Positions 33,433-42,706 of a DNA stretch of 64,000 nt are shown here, one piece after another. This DNA comes from Roseospira goensis. GTDB taxonomy: Bacteria > Pseudomonadota > Alphaproteobacteria > Rhodospirillales > Rhodospirillaceae. A program made the position numbers and the translations under genes. The stretch covers positions 112,213 through 176,212 of the forward strand of contig NZ_JACIGI010000001.1 of NCBI RefSeq assembly GCF_014197795.1, written 5' to 3'. Position 1 is the stretch's first letter. Each line of letters opens with the position of its first letter. Under the pieces are notes generated by a model. That model was not told where the DNA came from. It was given only the letters and a program-made list of their open reading frames with translations, and made no database searches.

Positions 33433-34919
33433 TGATCCCGCCCCTGCTCGACCCCGCCGCCACCATCGCCGCCGCCCTGCTCGTGCCGTTCACCGGGACC
33501 CTGCTGGTGCTGCTGTGCGGGCGCTGGCCCAACCTGCGCGAGGCGGTCTCGCTGGTCACCGCCCTGGGGCTGACCGCGCTGGTCTATTCCCTGCTCGGCC
33601 CGGTGCTGGCCGGGGCGCGGCCGACGCTGACCCTGTGGGAGGTCATCCCCGGCGTGCCGCTGGCGTTCACGGTGGAGCCACTGGGCCTGATCTTCGCCAT
33701 GATCGCCAGCCTGCTGTGGATCGTCACCACGATCTATTCCGTCGGCTACATGCGCGGCAACCAGGAGCACGCGCAGACCCGGTTCTACGCCTGTTTCGCG
33801 GTCGCCATCCTGTCGGCCATCGGCATCGCCTTCTCGGGCAACCTGCTGACCCTGTTCTTGTTCTACGAGCTGCTGACGATCAGCACGGTGCCCCTGGTCA
33901 CCCACACCGGCACCGACGAGGCGCGCCGGTCGGGCCGGGTCTATCTGGGCCTGTTGATGGGCACCTCGATCGGGCTGCAACTGGTGGCCATCATCGGCTG
34001 CTGGGTGCTGGCCGGCCACCTGGACTTCGTGCCCGGCGGCCTGCTGGCCGGTCACGCCGAGGGCTGGCCCGTGCTGATCCTGTTGGCGCTGTTCGTCTTC
34101 GGCATCGGCAAGGCCGCGGTGATGCCGTTCCACCGCTGGCTGCCGGCGGCCATGGTGGCCCCCACCCCGGTCTCGGCCCTGCTGCACGCCGTGGCGGTGG
34201 TCAAGGCGGGCGTGTTCACGGTGGTCAAGGTGGTGGTCTACGTCTTCGGGCTCGACCTGCTGACCGCCACGCCGGGGGTGTCGTGGATCGCCGCGCTGGC
34301 CGGCTTCACCATCCTGTCCGCCAGCTTCGTCGCCCTGCGTCAGGACAACCTGAAACGACGTCTGGCCTATTCGACCATCAGTCAGTTGAGCTACGTGGTC
34401 CTGGCGGCGCTGATCCTGGCGCCGCTGTCGGTGATGGGCGCGGCCCTGCACATCATGGCCCACGCCTTCGGCAAGATCACCCTGTTCTTCGCCGCCGGCT
34501 CCCTCTACACCGCCGCGCACAAGACCCACGTCAGCCAGCTCGACGGCATCGGCTGGACCATGCCCTGGACCATGGGCGCGTTCGCCATCGGCAGCCTGTC
34601 CATGATCGGGCTGCCGCCCACCGCCGGATTCGTCTCCAAGTGGTTCATGCTGGGCGGCGCCTACCAGGCCGAGGCCTGGGCCGCCATGGCGGTGATCCTG
34701 GCCTCCACGGTGCTGAACGCGGCCTATTTCCTGCCCATCGTCTACCGCGCCTTTGCCACCCGGCCGGCCCCGGCCGCCGACCCGGCGCAGGCCCACGGCG
34801 AGGCACCCTGGCCGATCGTGCTGGCGCTGACCCTGACGGCGGCCGGCAGCCTGGTCCTGTTCCTGGCCCCGGACGCCTTCCTGGCCCTGGCCGCGCAGCT
34901 CGTGGGAGGCGCCCCATGA
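33432..34919 (+). CDS. Second NuoL/M/N-like antiporter subunit
   Basis: The 495-residue membrane protein belongs to the same family as MrpD but to the MrpA-N/MbhH-prime branch, with an early IYSVGYMRGNQEHAQTRFYA. The channel Glu is in LFLFYELLTISTVPL, the TM7 Lys in FGIGKAAVMPFHRWLP and the TM8 Lys in HAVAVVKAGVFTVVK. It probably stands in for the N-terminal part of MrpA. Start ATG at 33432 within TGATG, coupled to mrpD. Confidence 0.9.
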   Translation: MIPPLLDPAATIAAALLVPFTGTLLVLLCGRWPNLREAVSLVTALGLTALVYSLLGPVLAGARPTLTLWEVIPGVPLAFTVEPLGLIFAMIASLLWIVTTIYSVGYMRGNQEHAQTRFYACFAVAILSAIGIAFSGNLLTLFLFYELLTISTVPLVTHTGTDEARRSGRVYLGLLMGTSIGLQLVAIIGCWVLAGHLDFVPGGLLAGHAEGWPVLILLALFVFGIGKAAVMPFHRWLPAAMVAPTPVSALLHAVAVVKAGVFTVVKVVVYVFGLDLLTATPGVSWIAALAGFTILSASFVALRQDNLKRRLAYSTISQLSYVVLAALILAPLSVMGAALHIMAHAFGKITLFFAAGSLYTAAHKTHVSQLDGIGWTMPWTMGAFAIGSLSMIGLPPTAGFVSKWFMLGGAYQAEAWAAMAVILASTVLNAAYFLPIVYRAFATRPAPAADPAQAHGEAPWPIVLALTLTAAGSLVLFLAPDAFLALAAQLVGGAP

Positions 34920-35239
34920 CCGACACCGGCCCCCGCCTCGTGCGGATCACCGAGACCCCGCCGTGTGGCGAGATGCCGGCCGTGCGCGCGCCGGACGAGC
35001 GCCAACCGTGGATCGTGCGGCCGGAGGGCATCCGGGCGCTGTGGTGGATCTTCGCCGGCGTGCTGGCGCTGACCGTTCTCGCCGAGTTGCTGGTGGACCT
35101 GCATCCCGAATTCGGTGTCGATGGCTGGTTCGGGTTCCACGCCTGGTTCGGGTTCCTGGCCTGCGTCGCCATGGTGCTGGGCGCCAAGGCCCTGGGTGTG
35201 GTGCTGAAGCGCAAGGACACGTACTACGATGCTGGCTAG
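34916..35239 (+). CDS. Small two-span membrane subunit of the antiporter operon
   Basis: The 107-residue protein has a polar N-terminal 38 residues, then two hydrophobic segments (ALWWIFAGVLALTVLAELLV and the region ending FLACVAMVLGAKALG) separated by HPEFGVDGWFGFHAWFGF, and ends in KRKDTYYDAG. Overlaps of 4 and 11 bases with its neighbours place it in the operon. I do not recognise a named family, but similar small proteins accompany Mrp variants; a structural role is inferred. Confidence 0.8.
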   Translation: MTDTGPRLVRITETPPCGEMPAVRAPDERQPWIVRPEGIRALWWIFAGVLALTVLAELLVDLHPEFGVDGWFGFHAWFGFLACVAMVLGAKALGVVLKRKDTYYDAG

Positions 35240-36917
35240 CCTGCCCCCCGGCCTGATCCTGATCCTGGGCGGCCTGCTGCTGCCCCTGCTGCCGCGCGGG
35301 GCGCGCCCGCTGCTGACCCTGGGCGCGCCGCTGGCGGCGCTGGGGCTGGTGTGGGCGCTGCCGGACGGGGTGGCGCTGTCGGTGGACTACCTGGGCTATC
35401 GCCTCGATCTGGTCGAGACCGACGCGCTGTCGCGCCTGTTCGGCACCATTTTCGCCCTCATGGCCCTGGTCGGCGGGCTGTTCGCGCTGCCCCAGAAGAC
35501 CGTCCTGGAACTGGCCGCGGCCCTGGTCTACGCCGGCGGCGCGCTGGGGGTGACCTTCGCCGGCGACCTGATCGGGGTGTTCATCTTCTGGGAGCTGATG
35601 GCGATCGCCTCCACCCTGGTGATCTGGTCGCCCGGCACCCCGGCCAGCCGCCGGGCCGGCCTGCGCTACGCCTTCATGCACTTCCTGGGCGGCGCCGTGC
35701 TGATGGCCGGCATCGCCGGGCACATCGCCGCCACCGGCTCGATCGAGTTCACCGCCATGACGGCGGACACCCCGGCCACCTGGCTGATGCTGGCCGGGTT
35801 CCTGATCAACGCCGGCGCTCCCCCGCTGACCGCCTGGCTGCCGGACGCCTACCCCGAGGGGTCGTGGAGCGGCACCGTGTTCCTGTCGGCGTTCACGACC
35901 AAGACCGCGGTCTACGTGCTGCTGCGCGGCTTTCCCGGCACCGAAATCCTGATCTGGGTCGGGCTGTACATGGTGTTTTACGGCATCATCTACGCGCTGC
36001 TGGAAAACGACATGCGACGCATCCTGGCCTATTCGATCATCAACCAGGTCGGGTTCATGGTGTGCGGCATCGGCATCGGCACCGAGATGGCGCTGAACGG
36101 GGCCGCCGCCCATGCCTTCGCCCACATCATCTACAAGGCGCTGCTGCTCATGAGCGCCGGCTCGGTGCTGTACATGACCGGGCTGCGCAAGTGCACCGAC
36201 CTGGGCGGGTTGTTCCGCACCATGCCGGTGACCGCGGCCTGCGGCATCGTCGGCGCGCTGGCGATCTCGGCCTTTCCCTGGACCTCGGGGTTCGTGACCA
36301 AGTCGATGATCACCCAGGGCGCGGCCGACGAACACATGGTCTGGGCCTGGATGCTGTTGCAGGCGGCCAGCGCGGGTGTGTTCCTGCACGCCGGCATCAA
36401 GTTCCCCTGGTTCGTGTTCTTCCAGAAGGACAGCGGCCTGCGCCCGACCGACCCGCCGTGGCCGATGCGGGCCGCCATGATCGCCTTCGCGGCGCTGTGC
36501 ATCGGCATCGGGCTGTTCCCGGGGCCGCTGTACGCCCTGCTGCCGTTCCCGGTGGACTACCAAGCCTACACCGGCGCCCATGTGGTCACGCAGCTTCAGT
36601 TGCTGCTGTTCTCGGGGCTGGCGTTCTTCATCCTGCTGCCCTTGATGAAGCGCACCCTGACCATCACCCTGGACTGGGACTGGTTGTGGCGGGTGGCCGG
36701 GCCGGCCGTGGGTCGGGCCGTGCTGCGCCACGGCGGACCGCTGTGGAGCGGCGGGCTGGCGCTGGCGCGCCGACGGATCGACGGCCTGATCGCCTGGACC
36801 GCCGCCACCCATGGCCCCTACGGCACCCTGGGGCGACGCTGGCCGGTACAGGCCTCGGCGGTCATGGTGGCGCTGTTCCTGCTGCTCTACCTGATGCTGT
36901 TCTTCCTGTGGCCGTAG
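35229..36917 (+). CDS. Third NuoL/M/N-like antiporter subunit, TM7 lysine replaced
   Basis: The 562-residue protein has about 14 spans and ends in a helical C-terminal extension with a final span. The channel Glu is in VFIFWELMAIAST and the TM8 Lys in FTTKTAVYVLLR, but the TM7 position that is Lys in the two sister subunits is Asn194 here (GFLINAGAPPLTAWLPDAY). Later motifs YALLENDMRRILAYSIINQVG (quoted in part) and AHIIYKALLLMSAG are normal. It probably pumps differently or plays a structural part. It is the last gene of the operon, convergent with the next gene. Confidence 0.9.
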   Translation: MLASLPPGLILILGGLLLPLLPRGARPLLTLGAPLAALGLVWALPDGVALSVDYLGYRLDLVETDALSRLFGTIFALMALVGGLFALPQKTVLELAAALVYAGGALGVTFAGDLIGVFIFWELMAIASTLVIWSPGTPASRRAGLRYAFMHFLGGAVLMAGIAGHIAATGSIEFTAMTADTPATWLMLAGFLINAGAPPLTAWLPDAYPEGSWSGTVFLSAFTTKTAVYVLLRGFPGTEILIWVGLYMVFYGIIYALLENDMRRILAYSIINQVGFMVCGIGIGTEMALNGAAAHAFAHIIYKALLLMSAGSVLYMTGLRKCTDLGGLFRTMPVTAACGIVGALAISAFPWTSGFVTKSMITQGAADEHMVWAWMLLQAASAGVFLHAGIKFPWFVFFQKDSGLRPTDPPWPMRAAMIAFAALCIGIGLFPGPLYALLPFPVDYQAYTGAHVVTQLQLLLFSGLAFFILLPLMKRTLTITLDWDWLWRVAGPAVGRAVLRHGGPLWSGGLALARRRIDGLIAWTAATHGPYGTLGRRWPVQASAVMVALFLLLYLMLFFLWP

Positions 36918-36927
36918 GGCGGGCGCC

Positions 36928-37344
36928 TCACGGTAGCGTCTCCATCCAGGCCAGGGCGTCGTCCAAGGTCTGGCAGATGTGGATGTCGGTGCGAACCCCG
37001 GCGCGCTGGAAGACCTCCGCGACCAAGGGAACGAGGGCGGCCGTGGCCTCGGTGTCGGACAGGTAACACACCGACAGATGCTTCACCCGCGCCCGGGCCA
37101 GAACGTCGGCCTGGTGGAACAGCCCGTCCACATCGGTCCGTCGCGTGGACGCCGCGATGTCGAGGATGGCGCGGCAGCGCGGGCTCAGGACCCCATGCCC
37201 GGCCACCCGTTCAAGGCAATGGGCGAAGGCGGCCGATGTCACCTCGCCGCTGACCGTGAAGAGCAACACTGGGCGCCCGTCGCTCAGCACCCGGTCCGAG
37301 ACGGTCAGGGTGATCTCGCCGCACCGTTCGGTGATCACGTCCAT
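36928..37344 (-). CDS. Conserved hypothetical protein, possible STAS/SpoIIAA-like fold
   Basis: The 138-residue soluble protein alternates strands and helices: GEITLTVSDRVLSDGRPVLLF, RCRAILDIAASTRRTDVDGL, RARVKHLSVCYLSDTEATAAL, VFQRAGVRTDIHICQTLDDA. The pattern resembles STAS/SEC14-like small domains, and the ILDIAAST strand sits where the regulatory Ser of STAS domains lies. Assignment is tentative. It is convergent with the Mrp operon, 10 bp away. Confidence 0.65.
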   Translation of the reverse strand: MDVITERCGEITLTVSDRVLSDGRPVLLFTVSGEVTSAAFAHCLERVAGHGVLSPRCRAILDIAASTRRTDVDGLFHQADVLARARVKHLSVCYLSDTEATAALVPLVAEVFQRAGVRTDIHICQTLDDALAWMETLP

Positions 37345-37467
37345 GAGCGCTGTGGTCCTCGGCCCAACTCGTGACCGCTCGCCGCGCCCTGAGCCCGGCC
37401 GCCGGATTCTGCACCATCGCCGGCCCGGACGCGCGACCTGTCATGGCGCCGTGGATGGGCGATCTCC

Positions 37468-40281
37468 TCAATGCGCCCCGGCCCAGGTCGCCGCAACCCC
37501 GGTGTCCACCACCAGCGGCACGGACAGCGTGGCCGCGCCCTCCATCACCCGCCGGACCAGGGCGGCGGTGTCGTCGGCCTCCGCCTCCGGCACCTCGAAG
37601 ATCAGTTCGTCGTGCACCTGCAACAGCAGGCGCGCGCCCAGCCCGGCCTCGGTCAGCGCCCCCGGGACGCGGATCATGGCGCGCTTGATGATATCCGCCG
37701 CGCCGCCCTGGATCGGGGCGTTGATCGCCGCGCGCTCGGCCAGGCCCTTCGCCGTCGGGTTCTTGTCGGTGATCCCCGGGGTCCAGCATTTGCGCCCGAA
37801 CAGGGTGCGCACGAAGCCGTGCTGGCGGGCTTCGGCCTTTGTGGCCTCCATGTAGTCCAGGATCTCCGGAAACTCCTTGAAGTAGGCGTCGATGAACGCC
37901 TGGGCCTCGCCGCGCGGGATCGACAACTGCCGCGCCAGCCCGAAGGCGGAAATGCCGTAGATGATGCCGAAGTTGATGGCCTTGGCGCGCCGGCGCAGCA
38001 TCGGGTCCATGCCCTCGACCGGCTGACCGAACATGCGGCTGGCGGTGATGGCGTGGATGTCGGCGCCCTTGTCGAAGGCCTCCTTCAGCGCCTTGATGCC
38101 GGCGACGTGGGCCACCAGCCGCAACTCGATCTGGGAGTAGTCCGCCGACAGCAGCACGTGTCCGGGCTCAGCCACGAAGGCCTCGCGGATGCGCCGGCCC
38201 TCCTCGGTGCGGATCGGGATGTTCTGCAGGTTGGGATCGTTGGACGACAGCCGCCCCGTCGACGTGCCCGTCAGCCCGAAGGTAGTATGCACCCGGCCGG
38301 TGTCCGGGTTGATGTCCTCCACCAGGGCATCGGTGTAGGTGCTCTTGAGCTTGGAGAACTGGCGCCAGTCCAGCACCCGCGCCGGCAGGTCGTGGCCCTG
38401 CGCGGCCAGGTCCTCCAGCACGTCGGCGCCGGTGGACTTGGCGCCGGTCTTGCTGCTCTTGCGGCCGGCCTGCAACCCCATCTCGTCGAACAGCACTTCA
38501 CCCAGTTGCTTGGGCGAGCCGATGTTGAACGCATGGCCGGCCATGCGGTGGATCTCGTCCTCCAGGTCGCCGATACGGGCGGCGAAGGTCTTGGACAGGT
38601 CCTTGAGCACCGCCGGGTCGACCCTGATCCCGGCCCGTTCCATGGCCGTCAGCAGGGGGACCATCGGCCGGTCCAGGGTTTCGTAGACCGCCACCATGCG
38701 GTCTTCCACCAGCCGCGGCTTGAACAGGCGGTGCAGGCGCAGGGTGTAGTCCGCATCCTCGGCGGCGTAGTCCAGGGCCGCCTTGAGAGTGACCGTGTCG
38801 AAGGTGATCTGGCTCTTGCCCGACCCGCAGACGTCCTTGAAGGCGATCATGGCGTGGTCGAAGTGGCGCTTGGCCAGGTCGTCCAGGCCGTGGGTCCCCT
38901 GGCCCAGGCGGGTCCCGTCCAGCACATAGGACAGCACCATGGTGTCGTCGATCGGCGACACCTCCAGGCCGACGCGGGCCAGCACGTGCAGGTCGTACTT
39001 GATGTTGTGGCCGACTTTGAGCACCCCGGGGTTGAGCAGCAGATCTTTCAACTCTGCGACGCAGTCCGCCAGCGGGATCTGGCGCGGCGCCTCGGCCGGG
39101 TCGCCGCCGTCCAGCGCCAGTTGCCCGGTCCCGCCGGCGACATGGGCGAGCGGGATGTAGCAGGCCTGGCCCGGCGCCACCGCCAGCGAGATCCCCACCA
39201 GCCCACCGCGCATGGCGGACAGGGCGTCGGTCTCGGTATCGACGGCCACGACCCCGGCCTCGTGTGCCGCCGCCACCCAGCGGCGCAGGGTCTCGACGTC
39301 CTGCACCAGCGCGTAATCCGCCTCGGCCTGCACCGCCTCGGCCACCGGGTCGGCGGCCGCCGCGCTGCCGTCCTCCGGTTTGGGGATCAGGTCGCCCTCG
39401 ACCCGGGCCAGCACGGACTTGAAACCGTTCTCCACCAGGAAGGCGCGCAGGGCCTCCGGCTCGGGCGGGCGCACGTCGAAGCCGCTCAGGGGCTCGGGCA
39501 CGTCCACATCGTCGCGCAGCCGCACCAGGTCGCGGGACAGGCGGGCCTGGTCGGCATACTCGGTCAGGTTCTGGCGCCGCTTGGGCTGCTTGATCTCGCC
39601 GGCGCGGTCCAGCAGCGTCTCCAGGTCGCCGTATTCGGTGATGAGCTGGGCCGCCGTCTTGACGCCGATGCCGGGCACGCCGGGCACGTTGTCGGACGAA
39701 TCGCCGGCCAGCGCCTGTACGTCGACCACGTGGTCGGGGCCGACGCCGAACTTCTCGTGAACCTCGTCCGGGCCGATCGGGCGGTTCTTCATCGGGTCGA
39801 ACAGCGCCACCCCGTCGCGGACCAGTTGCATCAGGTCCTTGTCCGACGACACCACGGTGACGGCGAGACCCCGGTCGCGGGCCTGCCTGGCGTAGGTGGC
39901 GATCAGGTCGTCGGCCTCGAAGCCCTCCAGCTCCACGCAGGCGACGTTGAAGGCGCGCACCGCGTCCCGGATCAGCGGGAACTGCGGCACCAGATCCTCG
40001 GGCGCCTCCGGGCGGTGGCCCTTGTAGTCCGGGTGCAGGTCGGTGCGGAAGGTGCGCCGGCCCTTGTCGAAGATGACCGCCACGTGTTCGGCGTCCATGT
40101 CCGCCAGCAGCTTCATCAGCATGTTGGTGAAGCCCAGGACGGCGTTCACCGGCGTGCCGTCCGGCCGCGTCATCGGTGGCAGGCTGTGGTAGGCGCGGAA
40201 GATGTAGCCGGAGCCGTCGACCAGGAACAGCCGGTCGGGGCGGGTGACGTCGTCGGAGACGTCTTCGGGGGTGTCGGGCAT
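37468..40281 (-). CDS. polA: DNA polymerase I
   Basis: The 937-residue protein is a full-length Pol I for Okazaki fragment processing and repair. The 5'-3' exonuclease (residues 1 to about 300) has DGSGYIFRAYHSLP and SSDKDLMQLV; the 3'-5' exonuclease retains the DTE of VVAVDTETDAL, so proofreading is likely. Polymerase motifs are A (LLSADYSQIELRLVAHVA), B (RRAKAINFGIIYGISAFG) and C (LQVHDELIFEVPE). The start was chosen at MPDTPEDV, about 15 residues before the first conserved motif; longer upstream frame lacks family similarity. Confidence 0.97.
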   Translation of the reverse strand: MPDTPEDVSDDVTRPDRLFLVDGSGYIFRAYHSLPPMTRPDGTPVNAVLGFTNMLMKLLADMDAEHVAVIFDKGRRTFRTDLHPDYKGHRPEAPEDLVPQFPLIRDAVRAFNVACVELEGFEADDLIATYARQARDRGLAVTVVSSDKDLMQLVRDGVALFDPMKNRPIGPDEVHEKFGVGPDHVVDVQALAGDSSDNVPGVPGIGVKTAAQLITEYGDLETLLDRAGEIKQPKRRQNLTEYADQARLSRDLVRLRDDVDVPEPLSGFDVRPPEPEALRAFLVENGFKSVLARVEGDLIPKPEDGSAAAADPVAEAVQAEADYALVQDVETLRRWVAAAHEAGVVAVDTETDALSAMRGGLVGISLAVAPGQACYIPLAHVAGGTGQLALDGGDPAEAPRQIPLADCVAELKDLLLNPGVLKVGHNIKYDLHVLARVGLEVSPIDDTMVLSYVLDGTRLGQGTHGLDDLAKRHFDHAMIAFKDVCGSGKSQITFDTVTLKAALDYAAEDADYTLRLHRLFKPRLVEDRMVAVYETLDRPMVPLLTAMERAGIRVDPAVLKDLSKTFAARIGDLEDEIHRMAGHAFNIGSPKQLGEVLFDEMGLQAGRKSSKTGAKSTGADVLEDLAAQGHDLPARVLDWRQFSKLKSTYTDALVEDINPDTGRVHTTFGLTGTSTGRLSSNDPNLQNIPIRTEEGRRIREAFVAEPGHVLLSADYSQIELRLVAHVAGIKALKEAFDKGADIHAITASRMFGQPVEGMDPMLRRRAKAINFGIIYGISAFGLARQLSIPRGEAQAFIDAYFKEFPEILDYMEATKAEARQHGFVRTLFGRKCWTPGITDKNPTAKGLAERAAINAPIQGGAADIIKRAMIRVPGALTEAGLGARLLLQVHDELIFEVPEAEADDTAALVRRVMEGAATLSVPLVVDTGVAATWAGAH

Positions 40282-40401
40282 CTGGGCTCTCGGGGTCGGG
40301 GGCTGCGACGGTCGGCGGTCGCGCGGGCGCGCGGCTCCGGGCGAACGCGGTCTCCCGGTCCCACGCTCCCGCCTGGGACCGGACTCCACGCTCTGCTGTC
40401 C

Positions 40402-40602
40402 CTAATGCCCCGCCGCCGCGCCGGCGCCCTCCTTGAGCACGAAGCGGCGCGAGCAGTACGGGCACACCACGTCGGTCTCGCCCGGCTTGATGTGAAGGAA
40501 CACGCGCGGGTGGCCGAGCGCGATGTTCAGGCCGTCGCAGGCCACCTCGCGGCGGTCCACCTCGACGGTCTCGCTGACGGGAAAGGTCGGCATGTGGGCC
40601 AT
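40402..40602 (-). CDS. Zinc-finger domain protein (zf-CHCC type, NDUFS6-like)
   Basis: The 66-residue protein ends in the pattern C-x-GLNIALGHPRVFLHI...C-PYC-S, giving a Cys/His/Cys/Cys zinc site as in the alphaproteobacterial and mitochondrial NDUFS6 complex I accessory family. It may assist complex I assembly; direct evidence in this window is lacking. GAGGAG precedes the ATG complementary to 40600-40602. It is 120 bp upstream of polA on the same strand and divergent from the ABC ATPase. Confidence 0.88.
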   Translation of the reverse strand: MAHMPTFPVSETVEVDRREVACDGLNIALGHPRVFLHIKPGETDVVCPYCSRRFVLKEGAGAAAGH

Positions 40603-40769
40603 GGCACGGCTCCTCGACTTCTGGCGGAGGCGCCCTATGTTGAGAGGGGCGCCGAACGGCTGTGCCGGATCATACTGCCGGCCGGGGGCCACGCAACAGC
40701 CGCGCGCGCCTCGCTTGACCACGCAGGTCCCCGCCCGACCCCGCCCACCGCCGCAGCGAAGGCGCTTCG

Positions 40770-41765
40770 ATGCCCGATACCGCGACCCTCACCCGCGCCA
40801 CCGCATCGCGGGCCGCCGCCTACCCCGACAACGCCATCGACATCGCGCATCTGACCAAGGTCTACCGCGCCCGCGCCGGCCAGGCGGCCAAGACCGCGCT
40901 GGACGACGTCTCGCTGACCGTCCCGCGCGGCAGTTTCTTCGCCCTGCTGGGGCCGAACGGCGCCGGCAAGTCCACGCTCATCAACATCATGGCCGGGCTG
41001 GTGATGAAGACCAGCGGCAGTGCGCGTATCTGGGGCCACGACATCGACCGCAACCCGCGCCAGAGCCGGGCGGCCATCGGCATTGTGCCGCAGGAGTTGA
41101 ATCTGGATCCGTTCTTCACCCCGCGCGAGCTGCTGGAGGTGCAGGCCGGACTGTACGGCGTGCCGGCGCGCGAGCGCCGCACCCTGGAGATCCTGGACGC
41201 GGTGGGCCTGGCGGACAAGGCCGACGCCTACGCCCGCACCCTGTCCGGCGGCATGCGCCGGCGGCTGCTGGTGGCCAAGGCGATGGTCCACACCCCGCCG
41301 ATTCTGGTGCTGGACGAGCCCACGGCCGGGGTGGACATCGAACTGCGCCAGCAGCTCTGGTCGTATGTGAAGGACCTGAACGCGCGCGGCACCACCATCC
41401 TGCTGACCACGCACTACCTGGAGGAGGCGGAAACGCTCTGCGACCGCACCGCCATCATCAACAAGGGCCGGGTGGCGGCCTGTGACACCACCCGCAACCT
41501 GCTGCAACGGCTGGACTCCAAGACCGTGATCGTGACCGTCGCCGGGAGCGCGCCGGATCCGCTGCCGCCGTCGCTGGCGGCGCTGGGGGCGCAGGTGAAG
41601 GGCGCCGAGCGCGACCAGATCTGTGTCCGCTACCGCCCCAGCGAGACCCCGATCGGCGCCATCCTCGATGCCTTCCGCGGCGCCGACCTGGAGATGACGG
41701 ACCTGGTGACCGAGGAAACCGACCTGGAGGACATCTTCCTGCAGCTCACGCGGGACGCGGCGTGA
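40770..41765 (+). CDS. ABC transporter ATP-binding protein (YadG/DrrA type)
   Basis: The 331-residue ATPase has Walker A LLGPNGAGKSTLI, the Q-loop region VPQELNLDPFFT, the signature TLSGGMRRRLLVAKA, Walker B ILVLDEPTAGVD and the switch His in LTTHYLEEAE. The C-terminal extension is typical of ATPases paired with ABC-2 permeases for lipids or drugs. No permease follows: the next gene is dapD. It must work with an unlinked partner. Confidence 0.93.
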   Translation: MPDTATLTRATASRAAAYPDNAIDIAHLTKVYRARAGQAAKTALDDVSLTVPRGSFFALLGPNGAGKSTLINIMAGLVMKTSGSARIWGHDIDRNPRQSRAAIGIVPQELNLDPFFTPRELLEVQAGLYGVPARERRTLEILDAVGLADKADAYARTLSGGMRRRLLVAKAMVHTPPILVLDEPTAGVDIELRQQLWSYVKDLNARGTTILLTTHYLEEAETLCDRTAIINKGRVAACDTTRNLLQRLDSKTVIVTVAGSAPDPLPPSLAALGAQVKGAERDQICVRYRPSETPIGAILDAFRGADLEMTDLVTEETDLEDIFLQLTRDAA

Positions 41766-41851
41766 GGGCGTCGCAGGGCAATCGGCCCGTCGGTTGACTT
41801 GACCGCCGCGCCGGCTATGGTCGCGGGACCCGTTACAGACTTGCACACCGG

Positions 41852-42706
41852 ATGCCGCCCGCCATGACCCTGGACGACCTGGAACGCACCATCGAGGAGG
41901 CCTGGGAGGCCCGCGACACCGTCACCGCGACCACGACGGGTCCGGTGCGCCAGGCCGTGGACCTGGCGCTGGACGGCCTCGACGCCGGCATCTACCGCGT
42001 GGCCGAGAAGCACGAGGACACCTGGCGGGTCAACCAGTGGCTCAAGAAGGCGGTGCTGCTGAGCTTCCGGCTCAACGACATGGCGCCCATCACCGGCGGC
42101 GTCGGCGGGAGCACGTGGTGGGACAAGGTGCCGTCCAAGTTCGAGGGCTGGGACGCCGCGCGCTTCAAGGCCGCCGGCTTCCGCGCCGTGCCGCCCTGCG
42201 CCGTGCGTCGCTCGGCCTACATCGCGCCCGGTGTGGTGCTGATGCCGTCCTACGTGAACCTGGGCGCCTACGTGGACTCCGGGACCATGGTCGACACCTG
42301 GGCGACCGTCGGGTCCTGCGCCCAGATCGGCAAGAACGTGCACCTGTCGGGCGGCGTCGGCATCGGCGGCGTGCTGGAGCCGTTGCAGGCCAACCCGGTC
42401 ATCATCGAGGACAACGTGTTCATCGGCGCCCGCTCCGAGGTGGTCGAGGGCGTGATCGTCGAAGAGGGTTCGGTGCTGTCCATGGGGGTGTTCGTCGGCG
42501 CCTCGACCAAGATCGTCGACCGCACCACCGGCGAGGTGTTCATGGGCCGGGTGCCGGCCTATTCCGTGGTGGTGGCCGGCAGCCTGCCCGGCAAACCGCT
42601 GCCCGACGGCAGCCCGGGCCCGGCGCTGGCCTGCGCCGTCATCGTCAAGCGCGTGGACGAACGCACGCGCGCCAAAGTCTCGATCAACGACCTGCTGCGT
42701 GACTAG
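41852..42706 (+). CDS. dapD: 2,3,4,5-tetrahydropyridine-2,6-dicarboxylate N-succinyltransferase
   Basis: The 284-residue enzyme makes N-succinyl-2-amino-6-oxopimelate in the succinylase branch of lysine/meso-DAP synthesis. The family N-terminus [13 protein letters not shown], the substrate motif [15 protein letters not shown], and the left-handed beta-helix ([30 protein letters not shown]) are clear. An in-frame ATG at 41864 is the alternative start. The dapE start overlaps its end, so the two consecutive pathway genes are coupled. Confidence 0.97.
   Translation: MPPAMTLDDLERTIEEAWEARDTVTATTTGPVRQAVDLALDGLDAGIYRVAEKHEDTWRVNQWLKKAVLLSFRLNDMAPITGGVGGSTWWDKVPSKFEGWDAARFKAAGFRAVPPCAVRRSAYIAPGVVLMPSYVNLGAYVDSGTMVDTWATVGSCAQIGKNVHLSGGVGIGGVLEPLQANPVIIEDNVFIGARSEVVEGVIVEEGSVLSMGVFVGASTKIVDRTTGEVFMGRVPAYSVVVAGSLPGKPLPDGSPGPALACAVIVKRVDERTRAKVSINDLLRD

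Noticed and set aside
29145-36917. DabAB-type bicarbonate transporter
   Set aside because: NuoL-like subunits are present but no DabA gene is seen, and the complete E-F-G-B-C set marks an Mrp antiporter.
37471-40854. Long plus-strand open frame opposite polA
   Set aside because: It is antisense to a polA with all motifs intact and has the biased composition of GC-driven shadow frames.
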